Origin: Actinomadura madurae
GTDB lineage: Bacteria > Actinomycetota > Actinomycetes > Streptosporangiales > Streptosporangiaceae
Reading direction: 5' to 3'
DNA length: 64,000 nt
Assembly (NCBI RefSeq): GCF_900115095.1
Contig: NZ_FOVH01000003.1
Coordinates: 62,001 to 126,000 of the forward strand
This document shows, one piece after another, positions 55,680 to 63,716 of the stretch. Below the pieces are notes generated by a model. The model had not been told where the DNA came from. It ran no database searches and was given only the letters and a program-made list of their open reading frames with translations. The position numbers and the translations under genes are program-made. Each line of letters begins with the position of its first letter. Within the stretch, counting starts at the first letter, position 1.

Positions 55680-57014
55680 TCACGGACGTCCGAGCGCCCG
55701 GTAGTTCCAGCCCGCCGCGCGCCACCGCTCGGGGTCGAGGGCGTTGCGCCCGTCCACGATGTTGCGCTCGGTGACGGCCCCGGCGACCTCGTGCGGGTCC
55801 ATGCCGCGGAACTCCGCCCACTCGGTCAGCAGCAGGACGACGTGGGCGCCGCGGACCGCCGACAGCGCCGAGTCGCCGTAGTCGAGGGACGGCTGGGCGC
55901 GGCGCGCGTTCCGCATGGCCTGCGGGTCGTACACCGTCACCCGGGCGCCCTGGGCGCGGATCGACGCGGCCACGTCCAGCGCGGGGGAGTCGCGCACGTC
56001 GTCGGAGTTCGGCTTGAACGCGGCGCCGAGCACGCCGACCGTGCGGCCGACGAAGGACCCGCCGAGCAGCTGCCGGGCGAGGTCCACCATCCGGATCCGG
56101 CGCCGGATGTTGATCTCGTCGACCTCGCGCAGGAACGTCAGCGCCTGGTCGGCGCCCAGCTCGCCGGCGCGGGCCATGAACGCCCGGATGTCCTTCGGCA
56201 GGCACCCGCCGCCGAACCCGAGTCCCGGGCCGAGGAACTTGCCGCCGATCCGGTCGTCGTAGGACAGCGCCTCCGAGAGCTTGGTCACGTCGGCGTGCGC
56301 GGCCTCGCAGACCTCCGCCATCGCGTTGATGAACGAGATCTTGGTGGCCAGGAAGGCGTTCGCCGACACCTTGACCAGCTCGGCCGTCGGGAAGTCCGCG
56401 GTGATGAACGGGGTGCCCTCGGCGATCATCGTCCGGTAGATCTCGCGGAGCACCTTCTCGGCCCGCTCGGCGGCGCCCTGGTCGGCGGGCAGCCCGGCCA
56501 CGATCCGGTCGGGGTGCAGGGTGTCCTGGACGGCGAACCCCTCGCGCAGGAACTCGGGGTTCCACGCCAGCACCGCGTCGCCGCCGGCCGGCGCCGTCCG
56601 GGCCAGGAACTCGCCCAGCCGGGCGGCCGTGCCGACCGGCACGGTCGACTTCCCGACGATCAGGCAGGGCCGCTGCAGCAGCGGCGCGAGCGACGCGACC
56701 GCGTCGTCGACGTAGCGCAGGTCGGCCGCGTACTCCCCGGCCTTCTGCGGGGTGCCCACGCACAGGAAGTGGACGTCGCCGAACTCGGCGGCCTCGGCGT
56801 AGGACGTGGTGAACCGCAGCCGCCCCGTCTCCAGGCCCCTGCGCAGCACGGGTTCGAGGCCGGGCTCGTAGAAGGGCAGGTCACCGGCCGAGAGCCGCGC
56901 GATCCGCTCCGCGTCGACGTCGAGCCCGAGCACCTCGAAGCCGAGGTCGGCCATGCACGCCGCGTGGGTGGCGCCGAGGTACCCGGTTCCGATGACCGTC
57001 AGCCGGTGGGACAA
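55680..57014 (-). CDS. UDP-glucose 6-dehydrogenase
   Basis: Enzyme of 444 aa that oxidises UDP-glucose to UDP-glucuronate with two NAD. The N-terminal Rossmann motif V-I-G-T-G-Y-L-G, the catalytic cysteine in F-G-G-G-C-L-P-K-D and the C-terminal R-D-S-P-A-L-D motif are present. TTG at 57012-57014 was chosen because AAGGAG lies 6-7 nt upstream and the Rossmann fold starts 5 codons later. It may supply glucuronate for capsule or wall polymers. A GDP-mannose dehydrogenase is a less likely alternative. Confidence 0.92.
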   Translation of the reverse strand: MSHRLTVIGTGYLGATHAACMADLGFEVLGLDVDAERIARLSAGDLPFYEPGLEPVLRRGLETGRLRFTTSYAEAAEFGDVHFLCVGTPQKAGEYAADLRYVDDAVASLAPLLQRPCLIVGKSTVPVGTAARLGEFLARTAPAGGDAVLAWNPEFLREGFAVQDTLHPDRIVAGLPADQGAAERAEKVLREIYRTMIAEGTPFITADFPTAELVKVSANAFLATKISFINAMAEVCEAAHADVTKLSEALSYDDRIGGKFLGPGLGFGGGCLPKDIRAFMARAGELGADQALTFLREVDEINIRRRIRMVDLARQLLGGSFVGRTVGVLGAAFKPNSDDVRDSPALDVAASIRAQGARVTVYDPQAMRNARRAQPSLDYGDSALSAVRGAHVVLLLTEWAEFRGMDPHEVAGAVTERNIVDGRNALDPERWRAAGWNYRALGRP

Positions 57015-57103
57015 GGCCTGCTCCTTCCGATTCGCTGTCGCCGACGAGCGGCCTGCTACCAACGTGCCCGCTGCGGGCCGATACCTGCGCCGCCCGGCCT
57101 CCG

Positions 57104-57117
57104 CTACCGGCCGGTAG
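57104..57117. promoter_or_regulatory. 14-bp palindrome upstream of the pseudogene
   Basis: CTACCGGCCGGTAG is a perfect palindrome that ends inside the -10 element of the acyl-CoA dehydrogenase remnant (TAGAAT, 57115-57120). It is also 90-103 bp upstream of the UDP-glucose dehydrogenase start, on the opposite strand. It looks like an operator. Confidence 0.55.
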
Positions 57118-57127
57118 AATCCGCGGC

Positions 57128-57630
57128 GTTCGTTCCGACTTTCCCGCCTACGCCCCGTCCGGGAAGCGTGAGCTGCTGAGGGCCACGGTACGTGAACCGG
57201 CCGAGGCCAAGATCGCTCCTTTCCCGGCGGAGGCGGACGGGGAGTCCCGCTTCCGGCGGGAGGCGCTGGAGGCGCTGGAGGCCGGCGGGCTGCACGCGGG
57301 GCACGTGCCCGAATCGTACGGGGCGTGGGAGCCGACGCGCCGCCCACGGTGATCGATGCCGGTGTCTCGGAGTTCTCCACCGCGATGGCGGTGGCGGACC
57401 CGTCGACCGGTGCCCGCGGCGTCTCGGAATTCGTGGTGGAGAATCGGCTGCTCGGTGCGCGGGGCGCCGGGTTCGAGACGGCGCCGGCCACCTTGGACCC
57501 CACCGGGATGACCCTTTTCCAGGGTGTGCGGTTCATGCTGGCGGATGTGGCGACGCGGCTGGAGGGGGCGCGGCGGTCGGCCCATCACGCGGCGATCAAG
57601 TCCGAGCGGGGGATGGCGGGGGAGCAGGCC
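57128..57630 (+). pseudogene. decayed acyl-CoA dehydrogenase
   Basis: The remnant covers about 500 bp of a gene normally about 1.16 kb long. Frame 2 (57128-57352) encodes R-A-T-V-R-E-P-A-E-A-K-I-A-P-F and H-V-P-E-S-Y-G, the N-terminal acyl-CoA dehydrogenase signature; a frameshift near 57322-57330 continues in frame 1 with G-A-D-A-P-P-T-V-I. Later fragments, A-V-A-D-P-S-T-G-A-R-G-V-S and L-G-A-R-G-A-G-F-E-T-A-P-A-T-L-D and F-Q-G-V-R-F-M-L-A-D, are joined where inner segments are missing. TAGAAT 7 nt upstream fits a leaderless start, but the codon there is GTT. The enzyme is certainly broken. Confidence 0.82.
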
Positions 57631-57653
57631 GGCGGTAGGAGGTCCCGCCGACC

Positions 57654-57683
57654 CCGGGGGACGGGACGGTGCCCGTCCCCCGG
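57654..57683 (-). terminator. 12-bp hairpin after the secreted protein gene
   Basis: CCGGGGGACGGG and CCCGTCCCCCGG form a perfect 12-bp stem with a 6-nt loop. It lies 8 bp past the stop of the minus-strand gene at 57691. Confidence 0.75.
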
Positions 57684-57690
57684 TGGCGGG

Positions 57691-58170
57691 TCAGGCGTGC
57701 GAGACGTCGACGATGACGTTGCCGTCCTTCGTCATGCGCGGACGGAACGTGATGCCGTTGTAGGTGGCGCTGGAGTCGCCCCCCGCCACGTCCATCACGG
57801 TCTTCGTCTTCGGGTTGCGGGCGTCCTCCAGGGTGAAGATCGCGCGGTTGCCGCGGACGTCGACCTCGACCGGCTTCAGCCCGTACTTGCGGTCGAGCGG
57901 GATCTTCTGGCCGTCGCGGACCTGGACCTCGCAGGTGGCGTCCATGCAGGCCGCCAGGTCGGTGCCGTCCTTGGCGCTGGACGACGACGACGCGGACGAC
58001 GTGGACGACGACGTGGACGACACGGACGAGGCGGGCGGCGCGACCTCCGGCGCCTTGACGGAGGCCGGGTCGCCCGGTGGCGGCGCCGCGAGCGCCGAGC
58101 CCGCCATGCCGGCGGTGAGCGCCAGCGCGGCGGCGGTCGTGCTGAACAGGACGGGAATCCTTGCGGACAT
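57691..58170 (-). CDS. secreted protein with serine-rich linker
   Basis: Protein of 159 aa with a signal peptide ending near A-L-A-A (about residue 30), then a Pro and Ser-rich linker (V-S-S-T-S-S-S, about 45-70) and a small domain with two cysteines (C75, C80) and a repeated V-D-V/V-M-D-V strand style. Function is unknown. ATG at 58168-58170 was chosen because an AGGAG lies 9 nt upstream. Confidence 0.75.
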   Translation of the reverse strand: MSARIPVLFSTTAAALALTAGMAGSALAAPPPGDPASVKAPEVAPPASSVSSTSSSTSSASSSSSAKDGTDLAACMDATCEVQVRDGQKIPLDRKYGLKPVEVDVRGNRAIFTLEDARNPKTKTVMDVAGGDSSATYNGITFRPRMTKDGNVIVDVSHA

Positions 58171-58230
58171 GCTGGTGACTCCTGACGTGTGACTACGTTC
58201 TGTCACCAGAATGTTACCCAGAGTGTTCGA

Positions 58231-59040
58231 TCAGGAACGGGGCGGGGGCTCGTCCACGAGGAGCGTCTGCATCACGCGGCCGACCTCGCCGGAACGGTCC
58301 GCCAGCGTCCCGTGGCACAGGGCGCTGCCACCCGGGCTGGCGTCGAGGGAGGCGGCCAGGCACAGCCACTCGCCGGCCGGGTCGCGGTGCAGCGCCACGG
58401 TCACGTCCGTGTTGATGATCAGCCATTTGGCCAGGTCGAGCTGGCTGCCGATGCCGGACGCGCTGTCGGCCAGCGTCAGCGCGCGCACCAGCGGCGTGTC
58501 GGGCTCGCCGGGCACCAGCGGGACCCGGGAGCGCGCCCAGGCCGTGCCGGGGCCGGGCTCGCCGAAGGCGCCGTGGACGATGCGCCACTCCATCGCGGAC
58601 AGGTAGCCGTCCAGGTGCACCCCCGGCCAGTCGCCGAACGGGCGCGGCGTCCCGGGCAGGTCCGGCGGGGCGGGGGCGTGCACGACGGGTTCGAGGCGGG
58701 ACGGGGCCGCCAGGATCCGCCATCCGGTGGCGTGCACGACCGGCCTGCCCTCGTGGGTGATCGTCCCTTCGAGGAGGGTGACGCGCCGGCCGGGGCGGAC
58801 GGTCCGGACGGCGACCTCCAGCTCCGCCACCGGGACGGGCGCGAGGATCTCGACCGTCACCCGCGCGACCCGGGTGCCCGGGACGGGGTCGTGCCGTTCG
58901 AACGCCCGCCCGATCAGGGCCGACACCGGGCCGCCGTGCTGGAGCTCCGGCGACCAGGGCCCGGCCGTGGCGGGGGTGGCGGCGAACCGCCCGTCCCCGA
59001 GCGGCTCGTAGAACGCCTCGGCGGGCGCGTCCTCGGTCAT
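58231..59040 (-). CDS. TesB-like acyl-CoA thioesterase family protein
   Basis: Protein of 269 aa with a tandem hot-dog layout: A-V-R-T-V-R-P-G-R-R-V-T-L-L-E-G-T and R-D-P-A-G-E-W-L-C-L-A-A are the core strand-helix motifs of each half. Members hydrolyse acyl-CoA thioesters; substrate length is not inferable. GGAGG precedes the ATG at 59038-59040. A 17-bp inverted repeat (59060-59076) overlaps the presumed promoter. Confidence 0.85.
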   Translation of the reverse strand: MTEDAPAEAFYEPLGDGRFAATPATAGPWSPELQHGGPVSALIGRAFERHDPVPGTRVARVTVEILAPVPVAELEVAVRTVRPGRRVTLLEGTITHEGRPVVHATGWRILAAPSRLEPVVHAPAPPDLPGTPRPFGDWPGVHLDGYLSAMEWRIVHGAFGEPGPGTAWARSRVPLVPGEPDTPLVRALTLADSASGIGSQLDLAKWLIINTDVTVALHRDPAGEWLCLAASLDASPGGSALCHGTLADRSGEVGRVMQTLLVDEPPPRS

Positions 59041-59059
59041 GCGGCTCCTCCCCACAAGA

Positions 59060-59076
59060 CTAGAATCCCACTCTAG
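59060..59076 (-). promoter_or_regulatory. promoter/operator of the thioesterase gene
   Basis: On the minus strand, CTAGAGTGGGATTCTAG is an inverted repeat (arms CTAGA/TCTAG, 7-nt centre), and TAGAGT fits a -10. The TAGAGTGG string recurs upstream of the LCP gene (60801-60814 region). Confidence 0.45.
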
Positions 59077-59100
59077 AAGATGGGGGCGACAGGGCGCGCG

Positions 59101-60756
59101 TCAGCCGCAGAGCTTCTGGGTGGCCGTCCCGGTCTCGATCGCGGGGCTCGTGGACGGCGACGCGCCCGGGGACGGCTTCACCTTGACCTTCTTCACGCCG
59201 TCCCAGTTCGCGCCGACCATCACCTGCACCCGCGATCCGAGCGAGGAGACCTTCTTCAGCTTGGCGTCCGGGATCGCGGCGGCCACCGTCTTCGCCGAGT
59301 CCTCCCGGCCCGGCCCGTACTGGACCTGGGTCGTCTGGAGACCGCGCCGCGCCACGCCCGGCACCACCGTCACCTCGAACCCGAGCCCGCGCAGCTGCCT
59401 GCCCGCCGTGGTCGCGAGACCCTGGGTGCCGATCGCGTTCAGGACGCGGAGGGAGATGTCGTCCGGCGGCACCGTCAGCTCGTCCCGCGGCTTCTTCGTC
59501 GGCGAGGCGCTCGGCTTGGCGGTGTGCTCGGTGAGCGGCTGGTCGCGCCGGAGCTTGGTGAACAGGTCGCGCGCCTTGGGCTGGTCCCACTGGACGGTCG
59601 ACTGCGGCGTCGGCGAGTTCCACAGGACGGCGTTGTAATCGGGGTTGGCCAGCGGCACCTTCGCGAACGTGAGGTCGTCGGTCGACAGGTTCTTCATCTG
59701 GTCGGCGAGCTTCGGCAGGTCGTCGGCCAGCTCCTCGTCGACGCGCAGCGACTTCAGCGATGCGTTCAGGAAGCGCGTCGACTTGACCGGGTCGCTGAGC
59801 GTCTTCGTCGACAGCGCCTGCTTCATCAGCGACGCCATGAACTGCTGCTGCCGGTCGATGCGCCCGAGGTCGCTGCCGCCGGTCAGCGAGTAGCGGGCGC
59901 GGGCGAACGCGAGCGCCTTCAGGCCGTCCACGTGCGACGTGCCGGCCGGGAGCCGCAGCCCGCTCTTCTTGTCGTCGACGGCCTGCTCGGTGCAGACGTC
60001 CACGCCGCCGAGCGCGTCCACCATGCGGACGAACCCGTAGAAGTTCACCTCGACGTAGTGGTCGATGGACACGCCCGTCGCCTGCTTGATCGTGCTGACG
60101 GTGAGGTCGGGCCCGCCGAACTGGTACGCCCAGGTGAGCTTGCCCGGACGGGCCCCCACCCGCGTCCCCTTCGCGCCCTCCGACCCGTTCGACTTGTGCG
60201 GCGGGATCGTCACGTAGGAGTCGCGCGGCAGGCTCACCACCGACACGCTGTCGTGGTCGCGGGACACGTGCACCAGCATCATCGTGTCGGAGCGCTCGCC
60301 CTCGAAGTGCCCGAGCTTGGCGGCCTTCTGCTGCTCCTTCGTCAGCCCCTCGCGCCGGTCGACGCCCGCGACGAGGATCGTCATCGCGCCCTTGGGCGCG
60401 TCCTTGCCCTTGCCGAGCCCGCCGACCGACACCTTGTCGATCATGCCGGTGACGTAGTTCTGGAACGCCCACGCGCCGCCCGAGGTCAGCAGGACGAACG
60501 CCGACGCCGTCCCGGTGAGGGTGAGGAACCGCTTCTGCCGCCGCGCGCTCATCGCGGCGCGCGGGCTCAGCTGCCGGCCGGGGCGGCGCGGCCCGCGCGG
60601 GCTCTCCACCGGGACCCGCGGCGCGGGCATCCCGTCGATGGTCACGCCCTCGATGTCGCCGTCGCCGTCGTCCGCCGCGTGGGAACCGGGACGCGGCCGG
60701 AAGTAGCGTTCCAGCGGGTCGGTGTCGCCGCGACCAGAGTCGTGCCCGTCTGCCAT
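59101..60756 (-). CDS. LytR-CpsA-Psr (LCP) family protein
   Basis: Membrane-bound ligase of 551 aa that attaches teichoic acid, capsule or arabinogalactan chains to peptidoglycan. A cytoplasmic N-tail of about 75 residues precedes one helix (about 78-98). The LCP domain (about 115-300) has D-S-R-S/T-D-like and R-x-x-x-P-R motifs, for example V-S-L-P-R-D-S-Y and R-A-R-Y-x-x-x-G-G-S-D-L-G-R-I-D-R-Q-Q. A C-terminal LytR_C domain (about 440-540) follows. ATG at 60754-60756 was chosen because the upstream frame is Arg-rich and unlike protein. Confidence 0.93.
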   Translation of the reverse strand: MADGHDSGRGDTDPLERYFRPRPGSHAADDGDGDIEGVTIDGMPAPRVPVESPRGPRRPGRQLSPRAAMSARRQKRFLTLTGTASAFVLLTSGGAWAFQNYVTGMIDKVSVGGLGKGKDAPKGAMTILVAGVDRREGLTKEQQKAAKLGHFEGERSDTMMLVHVSRDHDSVSVVSLPRDSYVTIPPHKSNGSEGAKGTRVGARPGKLTWAYQFGGPDLTVSTIKQATGVSIDHYVEVNFYGFVRMVDALGGVDVCTEQAVDDKKSGLRLPAGTSHVDGLKALAFARARYSLTGGSDLGRIDRQQQFMASLMKQALSTKTLSDPVKSTRFLNASLKSLRVDEELADDLPKLADQMKNLSTDDLTFAKVPLANPDYNAVLWNSPTPQSTVQWDQPKARDLFTKLRRDQPLTEHTAKPSASPTKKPRDELTVPPDDISLRVLNAIGTQGLATTAGRQLRGLGFEVTVVPGVARRGLQTTQVQYGPGREDSAKTVAAAIPDAKLKKVSSLGSRVQVMVGANWDGVKKVKVKPSPGASPSTSPAIETGTATQKLCG

Positions 60757-60800
60757 GCGGCCGCCGCCTCCCGGAGATCTCGTTCTGACGCGAGTCCACA

Positions 60801-60814
60801 CCACTCTAAAGTGG
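60801..60814 (-). promoter_or_regulatory. inverted repeat upstream of the LCP gene
   Basis: CCACTCTAAAGTGG has 5-bp arms (CCACT/AGTGG) and a 4-nt centre. On the minus strand it reads CCACTTTAGAGTGG, sharing TAGAGTGG with the element at 59060-59076, and is 45-58 bp upstream of the ATG. Confidence 0.45.
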
Positions 60815-61022
60815 GGGACACCCGTCCGTTCGCTACCTGAGCCTCGTGTCCTTGCAGTAACGTGGCGCCGTCTTGACCACACCCCGGCGGCCCGCACGCA
60901 AACCTGGGTGGCGTGGGCTGCGTCAGACGAGCGAGCAGAGAGGAAGAGGTGCCCTGCTCCGGTCCTCCGGACGGGTGCGCCCGCGAGCCCACATGAATCC
61001 GTCTCCCCATGCCCAGCGCGCC

Positions 61023-62072
61023 ATGAACCAGGAAACCCGGTACGCCGTGAAGCCCCTCTCCGAATCCGGTGAGCGCACCTGGCCCGCCGTCTCGGTCGTG
61101 ATGCCGGTCCTCAACGAGCAACGCCACCTCACCGACGCCGTGCGCGGCATCCTGAGCCAGGACTACCCCGGCGAGCTGGAGCTCGTCCTGGCGATCGGGC
61201 CGTCCCGCGACCGCACCGAGGAGATCGCCCGCAAGCTCGCCGCCGAGGACCCGCGCGTCCTGGTCGTCGAGAACCCGACCGGGCGCACCCCGCAGGGCCT
61301 CAACATCGCGATCAAGGCGTCGCAGTACTCGATCATCGTCCGGGTGGACGGGCACTCGCTGCTGCCCGCCGACTACGTCCGCGCCGCCGTCGAGACGATG
61401 GAGGAGACCGGCGCCGACAACGTGGGCGGGATCATGGCGGCCGAGGGCGTCACCCCGTTCGAGAAGGCCGTGGCGCGCGCGATGACGTCCAAGCTCGGCG
61501 TCGGCAACGCCCGCTTCCACACCGGCGGCGAGGCCGGGGAGGTCGAGACGGTCTACCTCGGGACGTTCCGCCGCAGCGCGCTGGACCGGGTCGGCGGGTA
61601 CGACGAGACGTTCGTCCGCGCGCAGGACTGGGAGATGAACCACCGCATCCGGGAGACCGGCGGCCGGATCTTCTTCACGCCCCGGATGCGCGTCACCTAC
61701 CGGCCGCGCCCCAACCTGCGGGCCCTCGCCAAGCAGTACTTCCACACCGGGCGCTGGCGGCGCGTCGTGGGGCGCGAGCACCAGGGCACCCTCAGCCTGC
61801 GCTACCTCGCGCCGCCCATCGCCGTGGTCGCGATGACGGCGGGCGCGGTCGCCGGGGCGTTCGGGTTCTGGCCCGGCTGGCTGCTGCCCGGCGGGTACGC
61901 GGCCGCGATGATCGTCGGTGCCGCCGTGGAGGGGCGCGGCCTGCCGCTCGGCGCCTGGGCGCGGCTTCCGCTGGTGTTCGCGACCATGCACGTGACGTGG
62001 GGTGTCGGGTTCCTGACCAGCCCGCCGCGGCTGGGCCAGCCGACCCCGGTGAAACCGGGCGAATCCATCTAA
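61023..62072 (+). CDS. family 2 glycosyltransferase (ExoA-like)
   Basis: Enzyme of 349 aa. The GT-A fold starts at S-V-V-M-P-V-L-N-E-Q-R-H; the catalytic metal-binding motif is V-R-V-D-G-H-S-L, and E-A-G-E-V-E-T-V-Y-L-G-T and R-A-Q-D-W-E-M-N provide the acceptor-site ED-type motif. A hydrophobic C-terminal pair of helices (about 260-305) anchors it to the membrane. It probably adds a sugar to a lipid-linked glycan. ATG at 61023 is the most likely start; an ATG at 60993 is possible. Confidence 0.9.
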   Translation: MNQETRYAVKPLSESGERTWPAVSVVMPVLNEQRHLTDAVRGILSQDYPGELELVLAIGPSRDRTEEIARKLAAEDPRVLVVENPTGRTPQGLNIAIKASQYSIIVRVDGHSLLPADYVRAAVETMEETGADNVGGIMAAEGVTPFEKAVARAMTSKLGVGNARFHTGGEAGEVETVYLGTFRRSALDRVGGYDETFVRAQDWEMNHRIRETGGRIFFTPRMRVTYRPRPNLRALAKQYFHTGRWRRVVGREHQGTLSLRYLAPPIAVVAMTAGAVAGAFGFWPGWLLPGGYAAAMIVGAAVEGRGLPLGAWARLPLVFATMHVTWGVGFLTSPPRLGQPTPVKPGESI

Positions 62073-62174
62073 TAGCGGACAAAAGTTAGATCCACCTGCG
62101 AACCTCCGTGGTCTTCGGGCCGTCGGAGCCGTTAGGTTTGGCGGGATCTTGCCCGCCGCTGTTCGGAGGTGGCC

Positions 62175-62921
62175 ATGTCCAGCGGAGCACGCCACGGCCT
62201 CGGCGTGGTGATCGGTCTCGTGGTGACACCGGTCATCGCGGTGTGCCTGATGTACAGCACGACGAAGTTCAGCGAGTACTTCCGGTACTTCTACACCCGA
62301 GGCGGTGGCGACCGCTGGCTCGGCGCCGCGGTCGTGCTGGTCGCGGCCGTCCTGGTGGGCGTGGTGGTGGGATCCAGGATCTCGCCGCTCGCCTCGCTGA
62401 TCCCGGGGTTCGTCTACACGGCCGTCGGCGTCCTCTGGGTCGCGTCCCCGCGCTGGGCGATCGGGCACTCCGGGCGGGACCTGCTCCCTCGCGAGCTCTA
62501 CCTCGGCTACACGTTCATCGCTCCCTACGGCATCTTCCTGCTGCTGGGCGTCGCGCTCCTCGCCGCCTCGGTCGCGCCGTCGCGCTGGAAGGCCCGTACA
62601 GGGGCCGCGCCGCGCTTCGCGGGGCCGCCGCCGGCGCCGATGGGCCCGCCGCCCCTGCCCGGCTCCCCGGCGCCCCTGGGAGCGCCTCAGCCGCCTCCCG
62701 CGCCCGGCCAGAGCCCGCCCTGGCAGGGGGCGCCCCAGTACGGGCAGCCGCCCGCTCAGCCGGCGTCCGCCGCCCCTCCGGCGCAGTCGCCGTCCCCGCC
62801 GTCGCCACCGCCCGCTCCGGCGTCCGGCGACAAGCCCAAGCCGTCCTCGTCCGGCTCCGGCCCGGACGACGAGGAGCCCGGCGACTGGACGCGGATGTAC
62901 GGCGGGAACCGCCCCACGTAG
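62175..62921 (+). CDS. four-helix membrane protein with Pro-rich tail
   Basis: Protein of 248 aa with four predicted membrane helices (about 6-26, 46-66, 70-90, 115-137) and a cytoplasmic Pro/Gly/Ser-rich tail of about 105 residues that contains P-P-A-P-M-G-P-P and P-P-P-A-P-G-Q-S stretches. No family was recognised. GGAGG (62165-62169) precedes the ATG. Confidence 0.78.
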   Translation: MSSGARHGLGVVIGLVVTPVIAVCLMYSTTKFSEYFRYFYTRGGGDRWLGAAVVLVAAVLVGVVVGSRISPLASLIPGFVYTAVGVLWVASPRWAIGHSGRDLLPRELYLGYTFIAPYGIFLLLGVALLAASVAPSRWKARTGAAPRFAGPPPAPMGPPPLPGSPAPLGAPQPPPAPGQSPPWQGAPQYGQPPAQPASAAPPAQSPSPPSPPPAPASGDKPKPSSSGSGPDDEEPGDWTRMYGGNRPT

Positions 62922-62951
62922 CGTGCGGACGTAGCGCGGTCGGAGCGGAGC

Positions 62952-63716
62952 TCAGACGGCCGCGAGGACGCCCGGGACGTCGTTGACCACCATCGCGTCG
63001 AACCCGGCGGCGGCGTAGGTCGGCGCCGCCTCGGCGCTCGGGCACCAGGCGATCGTCTCCAGGCCCGCCTTGCGCGCGACGTCCACGCAGTGCTCCAGCG
63101 GGCGCAGCCGCGTGTCGGGATGCTCGATGCCGCACGACCCGGTGTGCACGGCGACGGCGTCCAGGCCGAGGCCCGCCGCCGCCGGGACGGCGTGCCACAG
63201 CGGGAACCGCAGCCACGTCAGCAGCCCCAGCGGGACGCCGGGCAGCTCGTCCTTCAGGAACATCAGCAGCGACGGGTCGAACGAGGTGACGAGCAGCCGG
63301 CGCCGCCGCGCCTCCCGCCGGAGCACCGGCAGCAGCAGCGCCCCGGTGCGGCGGGACGGCTCGTCCAGCGCGTCCTCCAGGACGGTCTTCACGTCCACGT
63401 CCACCGGGACGTCCGCGGGCAGGTCCGCGAAGATCTCGGTGAGCAGCGGCAGCCCGCTCGCCGTGGCGGGCAGGTCGACCAGGTGGTCGCCCTCCGACGT
63501 CGTCGGGTCGTGCCGCAGCACGAGATGGTCGTCGGCGGTCCGGGTCACGTCGATCTCCACCCAGGGCCCGCCGGGGGCGCCGCGCAGCGCCTCCGCTGCG
63601 GCGAGCAGCGAGGGCAGCGTGTTCTCCGCGACCGGCGTCTCGGACCCGGGCGGCGTCGGGTCGCCCGACCCGTAGCCGCGGTGGCCGATGACCGTGGGGG
63701 CGTGCTCGAAGATCAA
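62952..63716 (-). CDS. glycerophosphodiester phosphodiesterase
   Basis: Enzyme of 254 aa that hydrolyses glycerophosphodiesters. The metal-binding and catalytic motifs are G-H-R-G-Y-G, E-N-T-L-P-S, E-I-D-V-T-R and H-D-P-T. TTG at 63714-63716 overlaps the upstream gene's stop (TTGA) by 2 bp, so coupled translation is likely. In this neighbourhood it could recycle glycerol phosphate from teichoic-acid-like polymers or phospholipids. Confidence 0.9.
   Translation of the reverse strand: MIFEHAPTVIGHRGYGSGDPTPPGSETPVAENTLPSLLAAAEALRGAPGGPWVEIDVTRTADDHLVLRHDPTTSEGDHLVDLPATASGLPLLTEIFADLPADVPVDVDVKTVLEDALDEPSRRTGALLLPVLRREARRRRLLVTSFDPSLLMFLKDELPGVPLGLLTWLRFPLWHAVPAAAGLGLDAVAVHTGSCGIEHPDTRLRPLEHCVDVARKAGLETIAWCPSAEAAPTYAAAGFDAMVVNDVPGVLAAV

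Noticed and set aside
57325..58185. A 286-aa open frame that joins the pseudogene to the antisense of the secreted protein
   Set aside because: Its first 100 codons are the acyl-CoA dehydrogenase remnant; the rest is the opposite strand of the gene at 57691-58170.
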